A stretch of 64,000 nt of DNA, from positions 51,710,001-51,774,000 of the forward strand of contig NC_070614.1 of the NCBI RefSeq assembly GCF_027172205.1, given 5' to 3'. The notes under the pieces were generated by a model that saw nothing but the letters and a program-made list of their open reading frames with translations, made no database searches and had not been told where the DNA came from. The position numbers were made by a program, and so were the translations under genes. Of the stretch, positions 32,831 to 45,000 are shown in pieces (the stretch's first letter is position 1; each line of letters begins with the position of its first letter). The DNA is from Podarcis raffonei (lineage: Eukaryota > Chordata > Lepidosauria > Squamata > Lacertidae).

Positions 32831-33200
32831 TACCGTATTTTTTGCACCACAACACTCACTTTTTTCCTCCTAGAAAGTAAGGGGAAATGTCTGTGCGTGT
32901 TATGGAGCGAATGCCTGCGGGTGGCGGGGGGGATCTGCTGCAGTCGTGAGCAGAGGATCCATGGTTCCCCTTCCTTCCCTCCTCCGTGGTTACAAAGCAT
33001 GGATCCACATGGATCCTCAGGATTTTTGCATTGGGCTACTCCAAACTCACAGTCAGATCACATGTCTGTGGCCACAGCATGAACCACAAAAATCATATAT
33101 CCACTATTTCGTTTAGAATATTTTTTTTCTTGTTTTCCTCCTCTAAAAACTACGTGCGTGTTATGGTCTGGTGCGTGTTATAGAGCGAAAAATACGGGTA
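32831..33200. mobile_element. MITE, ACCGTATTTTTCGC family, full
   Basis: Inverted TACCGTATTTTTTGCACCA and GAGCGAAAAATACGGGTA ends. The interior has GGATCCACATGGATCC, a palindrome also seen at 44288. Confidence 0.8.
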
Positions 33201-33369
33201 TATGCTTGTGCACATGACTGTGAACTCGTGCATGCTTTTTGTGAGTTATCACGCTTGCTCCTTCTACCAGTTCATGGATGGTAGAAATAAAAGCTTTTTC
33301 TCCGAAACTATTCCTTGAGTGTCTGTTGACTCCCACTTCCCTTTCCCGGGCGCAATATTTTTCCCACCC

Positions 33370-33940
33370 GAGGGCAAAGCCTCATAAGGCTACATGGGCA
33401 CCCCCAGCTTCGCCTCACAGAGCTACAATTCCCAGAGCGGTTTGACAACAAGTCCCTCTTCTCCAGGAACTGTGAGGGGGAACGACGGGGGTCTCCAAAA
33501 AACTCCAGCGCCCTCAGCAAAACTACGACTCCCAGGATTCCTTGTGTTATGTACTGAAGTTCTCACCCTGGGCCAGCAGGGGGATACTGTAGATAGTTAT
33601 GCAAATGAAGGATCGAAAAGTGGCGTTCAGTGATTGGATAGTTTTAGAAAATGGCAACAGTTGCATTGTTCTGGAGCTCTATATAAGCAGGCTGACTGAG
33701 CTCCTCAGCCTAGTTCTGTTCTGGTATCTGAATAAAGAAGACCTGTTTAAAGAATTGCTGTGTCGTCTGACATGTTTGCCCACAACTTAACACCTTGGGG
33801 GGGGGAGCCATGGCTGTTTTAACAGTCCATTCCCAGGGAACTCTAGGAGCTGTGAGGGGAGGGGAAAGGGTTTTCTCCCAATTCTCAGCGCCCTCATTAA
33901 ACTACAACTCCCACAATTCTTGGTGGCGTTTAAAGGCACC
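33370..33940. mobile_element. Old MITE (actacaattcccag family) split by an LTR
   Basis: GAGCTACAATTCCCAGAGCG and AACTACAACTCCCACAATTC lie at the edges; CCAGGAACTGTGAGGGG and AGGAGCTGTGAGGGG are internal. The family A LTR lies in the middle. Confidence 0.5.
33545..33792 (+). mobile_element. Solo LTR fossil, family A
   Basis: TGTTATGTACTGAAG to CTTAACA, with CCTTG duplicated at 33540-33544 and 33793-33797. CTATATAAGCAG and GAATAAAG occur in order. Confidence 0.92.
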
Positions 33941-34539
33941 GAATGTGGGGTTTGAATGCGGACTGTGAGAGAGTGAGAGGCTCAATGTAAGGGATAAGGT
34001 GGGTGGGGAGGGACAGGGTGAACGTTGCCCCGTGAAGGGCTGGGCACAGACGCAATTAATAAACGCCTATTAGTAGACGGGCAGAAAATCCAGTGGTAAT
34101 GAAAGAGGAAAGGGAAAGGAAAGGTAACCTCCGGGGCGGCAAGACCTACAGACCCACTGGGTGCAAAGATCAGCAGAAGAGGCCCTCTTGGTAGTTGCAG
34201 CTCAGAACAGGGCCTTCTCTTAAAAAATAAAATAACATAATTCTTGGTTTTACATATACTGTAATCACATTATGTAACACCGTCTCCTCTTATCTTATCT
34301 TTTTGGCTCAACTGAGCCTAGCGGCTTCCCTCCCTCCCTCCCTCCCGTCTGACGGTTCACAAAATTAAACTTGGCATCTTTACATTTCGCTTTGTTTCCT
34401 ATCCTTGTTATATCGCTACCGAAAATATTGTATCACTCAACCCTGGATAGGTAGCAATTTCGTCTTACAAATCTTCAGATAACCCTGCTAGTGATGGTAG
34501 TTGCTGACAGTTGTCTTTCACATATAATATAAATAAAGA
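33941..34539. other. Intergenic, no gene seen
   Basis: Contains a CTCC run at 34328-34347 and A/T-rich sequence leading into an L1 fragment. Nothing else is recognised. Confidence 0.35.
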
Positions 34540-34895
34540 AAGAAAATCTTTAATAAAAAAAGAAAAATATATATAATATAAATTTGTTCCAGTCCTTTTG
34601 GAATGCTTGGTCTCGCTGGTTCCGGATTCTTCCGGTCAGTTTCGCCAGTTTGCCAGTACCTCTCTACCCACTATCCCCAGTAAAAAAGCTTCTGGTTTTT
34701 TTTAACAAAAGTGTTTTCTTTAGCTCATTATATTATATATATTTCCCAGAAAGCTTTTACCTCTTTATGTGTCCACCACAAAAGTATCTTCCTTTTCCTT
34801 ACATTTCCAACATTCATTTTTTGTTCTGTACATTTTGGCCAATTTAACTGGTGTTAAATACCACCTGTACGCCATTTTCATAACATTCTCCTTAA
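34540..34895 (-). mobile_element. L1 ORF2 C-terminal fragment
   Basis: The minus strand holds the C-terminal end of an L1 (AAGCTTCTGG and TTTAACAAAAG match the 2520-2560 L1). It ends near GAGAATGTTATGAAAATGGC. Confidence 0.65.
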
Positions 34896-34904
34896 GTGTA
34901 CGGC

Positions 34905-35070
34905 ATGCCAAGACGGGGCCTTCTCAGTGGTGGCTCCTAAGCTTCGAAACTCCCTCCCCTCAGAGGTGCACCTAGCACCATCGCTGCTCAGGATTTGGCA
35001 AAGGCTGAAGGCGCCCCTCTTTCCATCTCGGCTTTTGACCCCTGAGATCCTCAGCCTTTTTCTTCTACTC
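34905..35070 (+). mobile_element. L2-like LINE 3' fragment
   Basis: GGGGCCTTCTCAGTGGTGGC and CGAAACTCCCTCCCCTCAGA are the L2 C-terminal block. Confidence 0.7.
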
Positions 35071-35395
35071 ACGGACCCAGCCAGGATGCCTAATGAAGGC
35101 TTCTGAATTTGTTGCGTAGATGCCACCCCGTAAGAGCACACAAACCACACTCGCCTGCAAAGAATTGCGGGCGCTTCAGTTGACTCCTTGCAGAGCTACG
35201 ATTCCCAGCACCTTAAACTACAGCTCCCAGTATTTTGTGTGTGGAGTGTGCTTGAAATTTACGGTGCCCGTGCAGCTGTAAAGGATTCTCCTGGGACAGC
35301 TCCTTTGACCGGAAACAACCTTAACCCCACCCCAAGGAGTTCCTTTGCTGTGAAGGATGCTGGGAGATTCAGAATTCAAAAATAAATTTAGGGGG

Positions 35396-36026
35396 TGTTA
35401 CAGAAGGGGGGGGCATGTCTTCTTCACCTTCTTCTTCGCTACAATATATCCATTTATTCCCAATTGTCAATGTCAAAAGGGACTAAAATCTATAAAATCC
35501 ATAGAAAATCAACGTGCCAATTTCTCAATTTCTCTAGGACTCCATGACACCTCCCCTGTCCTCCATAATCCCTCAAGCAAGGTGTCAAGACCTTAATCCT
35601 GTCAAATCACTCTGCCAAGCCTTTCCTCCGGGCAATGCCAGGTGGCAGACTATGCATACATGGACCATTGTCTTATCATCACCGGTACTCAGGATGTGCT
35701 TATCTGCGCATATCTCCAGCTCTGCATATTCCCCCCTCCCTCCTCCATATGTTAATCCGGTGTAACCCAACCTCTCCTTAATGTATTCATGATGTAACTG
35801 GGATGTATTTTGCACTGTATTCTGGGACATGGAGGGAGTTTCAAAAGTTCATGTCACCCCTTTCTCACTGTTCAATCTCGTCTTGAACCTGTTGCGCAAT
35901 AAACTTGGATCTTCTGCAGTTTGCTCCTGTGCCTGGCTGAGCTCATTTTCTTCCGCAGGGACCCGCGGACTTAGTCCGACGAGCTGGGTGGCAGAGTAGC
36001 CCCGCACCCAGATTTTAGCCATAACA
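35396..36026 (+). mobile_element. Solo LTR fossil, family C
   Basis: TGTTACAGAAGGGGGGGCAT to TAGCCATAACA with GGGG on both sides. Very similar to 13427-14057. Confidence 0.9.
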
Positions 36027-36059
36027 GGGGTAAAAACCATCCAATAAACATTAGATGAT

Positions 36060-36480
36060 CGCCAGGGCTAGCTGGCTAAATTAGTCCTATTTGGGCCGGC
36101 GAGGAGACCAGGGGAGAATTAGCTGTGGGATCCCAGAGTGAGTAATCTTCATAAAAAGGGGAGGGGAAGGGAAGGAAGGGGAATAAAAGATCAGGCTAAG
36201 TTCAAATTGAAATCCAGGTGGAGTAGCTCTGTCTTACAAGCCCTGCGGAAGGAAGTTAAATCCTGCAGGGCCCTGGTCTCATGGGACAGAGCCTTCTACC
36301 AGGTCGGAGCCACCACTGAGAAGGCCCTGGCCCTGGTGGAGGATAGTCTGACTTCCTTTGGGGCCGGGACCTCTAATCTATGGTTATTCATGGACCTTAA
36401 GGTCCTCTGAGGGGCAGACCAGGAGAGGCGGTCCCATAAATACGAGGGCCCTGAGCCACAAAGGTCTTAGGGATGAGGCC
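36060..36480 (-). mobile_element. L2-like LINE 3' part
   Basis: CTGTCTTACAAGCCCTGCGG and GCCACCACTGAGAAGGCCCT, antisense to the copies at 23100 and 46300. Confidence 0.75.
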
Positions 36481-37079
36481 TTGTACGCCTCCTTCCGGCA
36501 ACTCCAAGCCAAGCTGGTGCCAAACGTCTTGCTCTGCTTTCCTTTGGACGCCATCAGTAGGGCAGAGATGGGGGTCTTGCCATCTGGGCAGCCCAGGATC
36601 TCCAGCCACAATGCCCAGGCTTGGGGTCCCGGAAAGTCACTTTGGGGCTGCTTGTTTGACTTCACCCCCAGAGGCGCACTCCATTGTCTCTCGCGACGGA
36701 TGCGAACAAGGTTGGCACCGAGTTCTTACCTTTACAACCTCCTCAATAAAACACTGCGTTTATCCTGGTGTGGCTTCTGGGAATCAACTTGGCACTGAAT
36801 CCCAGGTGCTTGGTTCTTTGTTATGGGATAAATGGTGGGCTTGGTTCTGGCAAGGCAGGGGGTGGGACTGCTTCCCCCTGGCTCAGGATTGCCAGATTAC
36901 AGGGGTGGTTTGCCAAGAGACCTCAGTCCCCAGCGCTCCCAGATCCCCAAGCTTGGACCGCAACGTGCCAGACATTCCTCGCTGCCCAATTCCTGCAAAG
37001 GCATTGCCACTCAACCCAGCCTGGGCAGGAGACCTTTAAGAAGTCCAGCAGTCCCTTATCAACCATTAAAAAACCCCGC
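36481..37079. other. Intergenic, no gene seen
   Basis: Open frames of 110-190 codons on the plus strand overlap in several frames and have no recognised similarity. TCAATAAAACACTGCGTTTA near 36750 may be the end of an unidentified element. Confidence 0.35.
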
Positions 37080-37465
37080 GACTCTGGACTATGCAGAACT
37101 AGATAAACTAAGAGGAAGGATTCGAAATCTGCGGGACCAGAAATTCACAGAAGACTGGTGTAAATTTACAGACTATTTGAAAAGTAATTGTGATGATCAA
37201 ACTACGTTTGTAGGTTTGCAAGAAGTTTTGTGAGGTGAATTATTGGAACTATTGCAAAAATGGATAAAGGGGAGGATGGTTAGTTAAGATAATTAAAGGC
37301 AATGTGAATTTAAGAAATGCATAAAAAGTGGTTAAAATGGTGGATCATCAGAGGTGCTGATGGAAGTCTAAAAAAGATTGTATAAGTGGTGAAGTTTTGT
37401 GGTATGTATTATAATTTATATGTTAAAATTAATAAAAATTATTATAAAAAATAAAACAAACCCAG
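37080..37465 (+). mobile_element. L1 ORF2 3' end and 3' UTR
   Basis: Encodes LDYAELDKLRGRIRNLRDQK and FTEDWCKFTDYLK, then stops, followed by a UTR ending AAAATTAATAAAAATTATTA. Confidence 0.75.
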
Positions 37466-38062
37466 TGACTCATCACCTACCTACCCTGCGTTACTCATAA
37501 GGAAGCCTGTTTGTTTTAGATAAGAAAGACTTGAGTTGGAGAGCCCCTTTTGTTTTTGAAGATCCTGCTTTGCCGCTTTGTTCTCTCCTTTCTTTACCTT
37601 CCCTTTTCTGTTCTTAATAAAACACCATTGCCATTTGGCTGTCAGGGTCTGGATCCTTGCAATCTCCCGGGGGCATTCTTTTGGGGTGGAAGAGGGGGGC
37701 TTTGCAGGGCTGCGATGGACCCCAGGAGTGGGGAAGGCAGTTGGCTGCTGCTAAGCCTTCTGGTCCCTGATAAACTGAGAGGAACCCGGCTGATAAGGGC
37801 AGAGTGAGTGAGGTGTCTCGGTTTCACAGCACGGTAGAGTTGGAAGGGATTGGGGCCCTCTGCTCCAACCCCTTGCAGGGCGGCCCCTTCAGAAATGATT
37901 GCTTTGGCCTCCCAGAATGCACCCGGGGCAGGGAGTTGTAGAACTTAATCAGGGTGGTGGTGATGACAGCAATTGCCATGGTTTGGGAAGCAGCTGGCCA
38001 TCCTTGCAAGGTAGCTGTGCTGTGCGTAAGTCTCCCCACATCCTTTACAGGTGAGTAGAGGG
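37466..38062. other. Intergenic with an LTR-like end and a CR1 end
   Basis: TTCTTAATAAAACACC followed by GGCTGTCAGGG (37612-37650) looks like a polyadenylation region, family unknown. A CR1 3' end, minus sense, lies at 37826-37890. No gene is recognised. Confidence 0.35.
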
Positions 38063-38565
38063 CTTAAAAAGCAGAGACATCACCTTGCCGACAAAGGTCC
38101 GTATAGTTAAAGCTATGGTTTTCCCAGAAGTGATGTATGGAAGTGAGAGCTGGACCATAAAGAAGGCTGATCGCCCAAGAATGGATGCTTTTGAATTCTG
38201 GTGCTGGAGGAGACTCTTGAGAGTCCCATGGACTGCCAGAAGATCAAACCTCTCCATTCTGAAGGAAATCAGCCCTGAGTGCTCACTGGAAGGACAGATC
38301 CTGAAGCTGAGGCTCCAAGACTTTGGCCACCTCATGAGAAGAGAAGACTCCCTGGAAAAGACCCTGATGTTGTGAAAGATGGAGGGCACAAGGAGAAGGG
38401 GACGACGGAGGACGAGATGGTGGGACAGTGTTCTCGAAGAGACCAGCATGAGTTTGACCAAACTGCGGGAGGCAGTGGAAGACAGGAGTGCCTGCCTGCT
38501 CTGGTCCAGGGGGTCACGAAGAGTCGGACACGACTAAATGACTAAACAACAACAAACAACAAGAC
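38063..38565 (+). mobile_element. BovB-like LINE 3' fragment
   Basis: GCAGAGACATCACCTTGCCG to GACTAAACAACAACAAACAA. Confidence 0.9.
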
Positions 38566-38584
38566 GGCTGAGCTGGCTGTAGAG

Positions 38585-39225
38585 TGTTACAAGAATTATA
38601 AGGTCTCAAATATAGAATAAATATTCATAAATGCACACATATCTAAATATATGAAGCATGTGTCTGAAATGGTACAGGGGAGCAATCCTGAAGCCATTTG
38701 GACTCTCCCAGTGACCTCAGATATTCCTCTGCAGTAAGAGAGGCAAATGGGGAAAGCCTTCCCACTGTCTTTTCGCTTTCAAATCCTGTCTTAAGGGCGC
38801 ATTTGTGTAGGAATAGGGTGAGCCTGTGACCTGGACTCAGGAACTAAAGTATTAACCACCACAAAAGAATAGCCAGGCTGCCCTGGTAATGCAGTCAGTG
38901 ACCATTATCAGGTCTCCTGGCAGACAAGATTTCTGCTGTAGACCGCCTCCTTCTGTGATGTATGCATGATGTCTTGGGCTACAGGGTGGGCAATTTCTAG
39001 AGTCTATATAAAGGCTTGTGCACCATTGTTTTGTGTTCTCCTCCTGAGTGAGGACCCTGTTGCAACAGTTCCTTGAATAAAGATCAAACTTACTAGCCAC
39101 TTTGCTTCTCAATATACTCTGGTTGGCATCTGTTATTTTCTCCTACTGATAGGTAACCCACTTAAGGACTCTATATGGGCTCCGGAATACCCCATAAGGG
39201 AAAGGGGCAGTTTTTTCTTTTAACA
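38585..39225 (+). mobile_element. Solo LTR fossil, family B
   Basis: TGTTACAAGAATTATAAGG to CTTTTAACA with the 4-bp duplication AGAG at 38581-38584 and 39226-39229. GTCTATATAAAGG and TGAATAAAGATC present. Confidence 0.92.
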
Positions 39226-39413
39226 AGAGTAAATAACGCACTCAGGTTTATCCGGAAGAGTTCCTTTCCCCCCACTTGTGGAACAAAGATAGGGTATTCC
39301 ACCCCTTCGCCCTCCTCCAAACTGCCATCACCATCGGGGCAGTTTAACAACAAAGCAAAGAGGCATCATCTGGCAGGACAGTGTCTCAAACAAAGAGTCT
39401 CAAAGAAAGGTGT

Positions 39414-39815
39414 TGTGAATTGCCCGCCCTGGAGTCCAAGACCACCCCCAGAAACATACCTACATCACAGAAAGGGCAGTCAGTCTACAGCAGAAATCTG
39501 AGTGCGTTGTTTACCTCCTGTCTGGCAGGTTACCTGTTAATGCTCACTTGATTGGATACCCTGGGGAGCCTGGCCAATCTTTTGTAATGATAAATACTTA
39601 GTTCCTGAGCCAGGTCACAGGCTCACCCTATTCATAGGCAGACATACCCTTAAGACAGGATTTGTGAAGGAAAAGACAATGGGGAGGCTTTTCAATTTTC
39701 CCTGACCTTGCAGAGAAAACATTTGGTCAGTTTGGGAGTCAAAATGGTTTCCGGGCTGTTTTCCTGTGCTCCTTCAGACTTGTGGTTTATATATAACCTT
39801 AATTTTTTTATTTCA
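39414..39815 (-). mobile_element. LTR fossil, family B2
   Basis: Minus sense starts TGAAATAAAAAAATTAAGG, as at 55299. GTGT is duplicated at 39410-39413 and 39816-39819. It lies close to, and opposite, the family B LTR at 38585. Confidence 0.82.
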
Positions 39816-39835
39816 GTGTGTTCTCCTGAACCCAT

Positions 39836-40020
39836 GTTCTCGGCATGTTCCTACAGAATGGAAGATGGCAAGATCCCCACCGATGTGCTCTGTGGAGAGC
39901 TGGCTTCAGACACCAGGCCTGTTGCCAGACCAACTCCACGTTGCAAATAGGTCTGCAAATGGGACAACCAAGGCCGGAAACATCAAGCCTGCTGCGTGGG
40001 AATCCCTTGCGGACGACTGG
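39836..40020 (+). mobile_element. LINE C-terminal fragment, not CR1 or BovB
   Basis: Encodes RMEDGKIPTDVLCGELASDT and RPVARP, the C-terminal tail of a vertebrate LINE whose usual form reads GRIPKDILYGELASG. KAGNIKPAAWESLADDWRQS follows in a second frame. Confidence 0.6.
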
Positions 40021-40087
40021 AGACAATCAGCCATGAATCCTCCCTGTTGTCCCCCTAAAATGTGGGGCTCTGTAATGGGGCGGCGAC

Positions 40088-40160
40088 ATGGAATTGCAGC
40101 GTTAGAAGGGTACCCAAGCGCCATCTAGCCCAACCCCCTGCAGTGCCCTCTGCCCATGCT
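40088..40160 (-). mobile_element. CR1 3' end
   Basis: GAATTGCAGCGTTAGAAGGG and CATCTAGCCCAACCCCCTGC. Confidence 0.65.
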
Positions 40161-40224
40161 CCATAGCACTCGGAAGCTCCAAATCGTGTGGGTCTAAGGC
40201 ATTTGGAACAACTCATCCTATTTG

Positions 40225-40412
40225 AGTGGTGTCCAAACTTTTTTCAAAGAGGGCCAGATTTGATGAAGTGAAGGGCCCGCGAGGGCCGACCAAAGGGCCA
40301 ACCAAAGTTGTTGGCCTTTTTTTTAGGATTGGAGTTGTTGAACTTTTTTTAGGGTTTTACCCCAGGGGCCACAGGGGCCAGATTAGGCCCCCAAAACGGA
40401 CTTTGGCCTGGG
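40225..40412. mobile_element. hAT-type MITE, partner of 29781-29997
   Basis: GTGTCCAAACTTTTTTCAAAG left and AAAACGGACTTTGGCCTGG right. Confidence 0.68.
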
Positions 40413-41796
40413 GGGTGAGGTCTGAGAACTAAGCTGTGTGTGTTTGTGTGCCCCACTTCACGACTGAAAAGGAAATAAACGTGTTCGTGTTGTTATTTTT
40501 TTAAAGAAGGCTTTTCTTCTGTTATTAACAGGTCATTAAAACCCCAGCCCCTCCCACTGCCCCAGGTATGAACAGGTAATGTAACAGCAGCATCACTTTC
40601 TATTCAACAGGATCAGGCCCTCCTCCCCTATCCCAAGTCCGGCACTGGCTAGCAGAGATTATACTGTATATCTATCTATCTGCAGGGACAGAGACGTCAG
40701 CCTATGTGTTGTCCTTTGAAAAAAACCCTTTTGCTCTCTGCGGCCAATGGGAAGCTTCTTTGAATCCCATTGGCCCTCGACTGGCTGGAATGGGCGGGAT
40801 CCATCAAAGCCGGCCGCTTCCTGTTCCTGTGCGTGTCTTTGTCGCCTCCTGCTGGCCGCTACCCGAACTGCAGTCTCTATGTACAAGATGTGCCTCTAAA
40901 CTTTGCGTTATATACTGCGCATGGCATGAAGCAGTATATATGTCAGCGGAAGGGCTGAGGCTGGCAGGGACCTCAGCAGCGTCTATTTCTCTCCATACTA
41001 GCAGGACAGCTTTTGAAACAATCGTAGAATTGCAGAGTTTTTTGGGGGCGTCGTCCAGCCCAACCCACGGCAAACATCCAGCAGCTTCCAAGAAACAAAA
41101 TCGGAAAACGAAACAGAAAACAAAGCAAAATAACGTAGGAAACACGAGGCGTCGTAAATTTAGGAAGGCACAGATCCCGGCAGAGGCAGAAGTGTAGCAG
41201 CGAAAAATACAATTCCCAGAAGGAAAGGCAGCGACCGTCTAGGGAGCCCATGCAAACGACCCAGTTCCTCTTTCCTTTCTCTCTCTTTTTGGCTTGTGGC
41301 TTCTGTTTTCATCAAGTTGGAAGGGACCCCCCGAGGGTCATCCAGACCAACCCCGGCAATGCGACGCAGGAATCACAAATCGCAATGGCGGAGGCCCACC
41401 TGTTCGCAACGACGGGATACCAAGCCTGGGACGGGTGGCAAGGCGCCTTCTGGCCGCAGCGGGGTGAGCAGCTTTTGCCCGCCGCAAAAATGGACCGAGG
41501 CGTCTTTAGCGGGACCAAAACAGGAAGTTCCAGATCGGGAGCGGAGGGGGAACGAATTGTCGGCGCTGCTCCGATCTGGGAGCCAGGAAGGCCGGAAGAC
41601 TGAACGCAGGGAGTCCTAGACCAATAGAAGTGGAAGGGACCCCAAGGGTTATCCAGTCCAACCCCGCACAACGCAGGAATCGAGTCCGCAGTGGCTCCTG
41701 CCCCCTTCCTCTCCGAACCCCCACATCCAGCTCCCCGAAGGGCGAGGGGGCACCATCCAGCTCCTCCCTCTCGACGGATCCCCAGCGCCCCTCGTC
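40413..41796. other. Region between TNFSF12 stop and TNFSF13, promoter-like stretch
   Basis: At 40740-40810 are inverted CCAAT boxes (GGCCAATGGG and CCCATTGGCC) and a GGGCGGG box. A TATATACTGCGCATGG follows at 40910. CR1 3' ends in minus sense are at 41020-41090, 41310-41365 and 41614-41690. No gene is recognised, and part may be TNFSF12 3' UTR. Confidence 0.4.
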
Positions 41797-42048
41797 TCAG
41801 TGGACTTGGAAGAGACCAAAGTAGGTAAGGTAACGGTCAGCCTTGAGGCGGACGTTGGCAATGGTGCGGACCCGGATGGACTCGTCGGGCCGGAGCAGGA
41901 CCAGGCCGGAGACCTGGCAGACGCGAAGTTCGGGGTCCTGGGGCCCAGAGCTGGTGGGGGGGAACTGCTCCAGGCAGCGCAGGGCCAGCTCACCGTCCAA
42001 CATGATGTCCAGCTTCATGTAGATGGTCTTCCCTTCGTTGAAATGGAC
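41797..42048 (-). CDS. TNFSF12: TNFSF12 exon 7 and stop codon
   Basis: A 252-nt exon with acceptor CCTTGCCAG and stop TGA at 41797-41799. It begins VHFNEGKTIYMKLDIMLDGE, includes LALRCLEQF and LRVCQVSGLVLLRPDESIRV, and ends LTYFGLFQVH. It is nearly collinear with human TWEAK. No polyadenylation signal was found downstream. Confidence 0.97.
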   Translation of the reverse strand, partial: VHFNEGKTIYMKLDIMLDGELALRCLEQFPPTSSGPQDPELRVCQVSGLVLLRPDESIRVRTIANVRLKADRYLTYFGLFQVH

Positions 42049-45000
42049 CTGGCAAGGGGTGACACGGAGAATAAGCTCAGAATCGGAAGAATTGTCTGGT
42101 ACCTCCAAAGGCCATCCAGCCCAACCCCCCCCTGCAATGCAGGAATCTCAGCTAAAGAATCCCTCGCAGGCAGCTGCCTGAACTCTTGCCAGAGTGGCGC
42201 ATGCTCTGGTTATCTCTCGCTTGGACTACTGCAATGCGCTCTACGTGGGGCTACCTTTGAAGGTGACCGGAAACTGCAATTAATCCAGAATGCGGCAGCT
42301 AGACTGGGGACTGGGAGCGGCCGCCGGGACCACATAACACCGGTCCTGAAAGACCTACATGGGCTCCCAGTACATTTCCGAGCACAATTCAAAGTGTTGG
42401 TGCTGACCTTTAAAGCCCTAAACAGCCTCAAAGGCCCAGTATACCTGAAGGAGCGTCTCCACCCCCATCGTTCAGCCCAGACACTGAGGTCCAGCTCCAA
42501 GGGCCTTCTGGCAGTTCCCACCCTGCGAGAAGTGAGGTTACAGGGAACCAGGCAGAGGGCCTTCTCGGTGGTGGCGCCTGCCCTGTGGAACGCCCTCCCT
42601 TCAGATGTGAAGGAAATAAGCAGCTATCTTATCTTTAAAAGACATCTGACGGCAGGCCTGTTTAGGCAAGTTTTTGAAATTTAATGCTGTATTGTTTTTA
42701 ACACTCGATTGGGAGCCACCCAGAGTGGCTGGGGAAACTCAGCCAGATGGGCGGGGTATAAATAATAAATTGTTGCTGTTGTTGTTTCCCAAATCTCTGA
42801 GTTCAGCTAACCCCTCGATTGGCTTAACCTACACCTGTCACCAGCCCCAACCCAAATCCTTGCTCACAGTCCGAACTCGCAACCAGAAAGAAGTCAAGAA
42901 ATGTCAGTACAGTGGTACCTCGGGTTAAGTACTTAATTCGTTCCGGAGGTCCGTTCTTAACCTGAAAAACTGTTTTTAACCTGAAGCACCACTTTAGCTA
43001 ATGGGGCCTCCTGCTGCCGCTGTGCTGCTGGAACACAATTTCTGTTCTCATCCTGAAGCAAAGTTCTTAACCTGAAGCACTATTTCTGGGTTAGCGGAGT
43101 CTGTAACCTGAAGCGTATGTAACCCAAGGTATCACTGTATTTAGAATTCACGTTAATCACTCATCACTGTTAGCTATCAATAATAAAATGTGTATTTAAA
43201 AAAGGAAGTGCAATAGGTCAAAATAATGATATTTTTATCTCACCTAAAGAGATGGGATACGGAGGGTTTTTGTTGGCAAGAGAGGCGCACTCTGTACATG
43301 CTCATCCCCTTTGCTGCTGAGACTCGTAAACCCCCTTTTGGCCTCTAGACCTTTATTCACCCCTACGCAGCCCCACCGACCCCGTGAGATCAATACCGAA
43401 AACTTTGGGAAATGTTCTTTCTCCCTCTCCCCACCCCCCCAAGAACCAAAGTTCATCATTTCCCAGGATGCCTTGCTCTTTTTACCCACAAGTCTCCGCT
43501 CCCCCCCCCCAAGAACCCAAAAACCACCTGGGCCCTCCCTGGCCCCAGATTACCTTTTCAAGCCCTCACCTGGCAGTATAGGTAATACAGGCCCCTCTTG
43601 GCCACCCTGAACTCGCCCCGGCTGCTGTCGTAACGGAGGGGACTCGTCGTGTTGAGTTTAGCTTCCACCCACCCGCGGATGGTCCCGTCGGCATCTATGG
43701 GGCAGGGTGGGGGGAGAAGGAAATGGTTGAGGAGTTTGTGGCTGGAAAAGCATCTCTCCAAATTACCGCCCTTTGGTTAGATTTCCCCGCGGGGTCCCGC
43801 TTTTGAAAATTTTGATAAAATATCTACAGTAGTTTTTGTTATGTGAATGGTGCCATACACACACACACACGTGTATAGGTATGTATGTAACAACTGCATA
43901 TAGGGACGCGGGTGGCGCTGTGGGTTAAACCACAGAGCCTAGGACTTGCCGATCAGAAGGTTGGCAGTTCGAATCCCCGCAATGACGGGGTGAGCTCCCG
44001 TTGCTCAGTCCCTGCTCCTGCCAACCTAGCAGTTCGAAAGCACGTCAAAGTGCAAGCAGATAAATAGGTACCGCTCTGGCGGGAAGGTAAACGGCGTTTC
44101 CGTGCACTGCTCTGGTTCACCAGAAGCGGCTTAGTCATGCTGGCCACATGACCCGGAAGCTGTACACCGGCTCCCTCAGCCAGTAAAGCGAGATGAGCGC
44201 CACAACCCCAGAGTCGGTCACGACTGGACCTAATGGTCAGGGGTCCCTTTACCTTTTTTAACAACTGCATATATAAAAAATAAGAACGGATCCACGTGGA
44301 TCCTCAGGATTTTTGTTTTTGTTTTTTTTCCAAAAGATATTTATTGAGTTTTTCCACCTTTTTACATTAAAAAATCAAAAAGAAAAAAGAAAAAAGTTTA
44401 AAACACATTAAGTTTACAATCCTTATTTTCAATAACATATTTCCCTGACTCCCCTTCTTATATTCCAATTCAAATTGTTAATTCAACAAGTTCTTGTCCC
44501 CAATTTTTGACCTTTTTATATTTAATTCATTTTAAAAAACAAACAAACCAATTTTAACTTATAAACATCAGTATTTAAACATCAGTGCTCATTCTTAAAA
44601 CTTTTTTCTAAAGTCGACCCAAATTCCCTTCCACGAATTCCCCAATTTTCATACTAATAAAAAAACAAAATTAAAAAAACCAGATTATTATTCTGCACCC
44701 TTTGGATTCCCAAACCCCACCCCACCCTTTCCCGGTTTCAATCCCCAACAAATGTCCATCAGTCTTAGTCTACTATCAGCCTGGAGACCTCACGTCCGAG
44801 GCTCTTAATTCTCTCTCAATTCCTCTCTGCCGGTTTTTTTGGTAGTCCTTAATATTAAACACCAGATCTCGGAGAAGCTCTGTCCCAATAGGGTCCATGT
44901 TTCTTCCAGCCAGACCTCCATACTTAAAAGTGGAGCCCGAATCTTGTTTCTTACTCCTTTTAAGTCCAAATGTCCCAAAAGCTCCAACTTCCACCTTAAG

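Noticed and set aside
37680-37808. Possible plus-strand exon with an ATG and a GTGAGT-like donor
   Set aside because: The short peptide is not recognised, and no partner exon in phase was found.
40706-41197. A 163-codon plus-strand open frame
   Set aside because: Low-complexity Lys/Gln-rich end, overlaps a CR1 end, no similarity.
41800-42684. A 294-codon plus-strand open frame
   Set aside because: It reads antisense through TNFSF12 exon 7 and then into an L2 fragment; not one gene.
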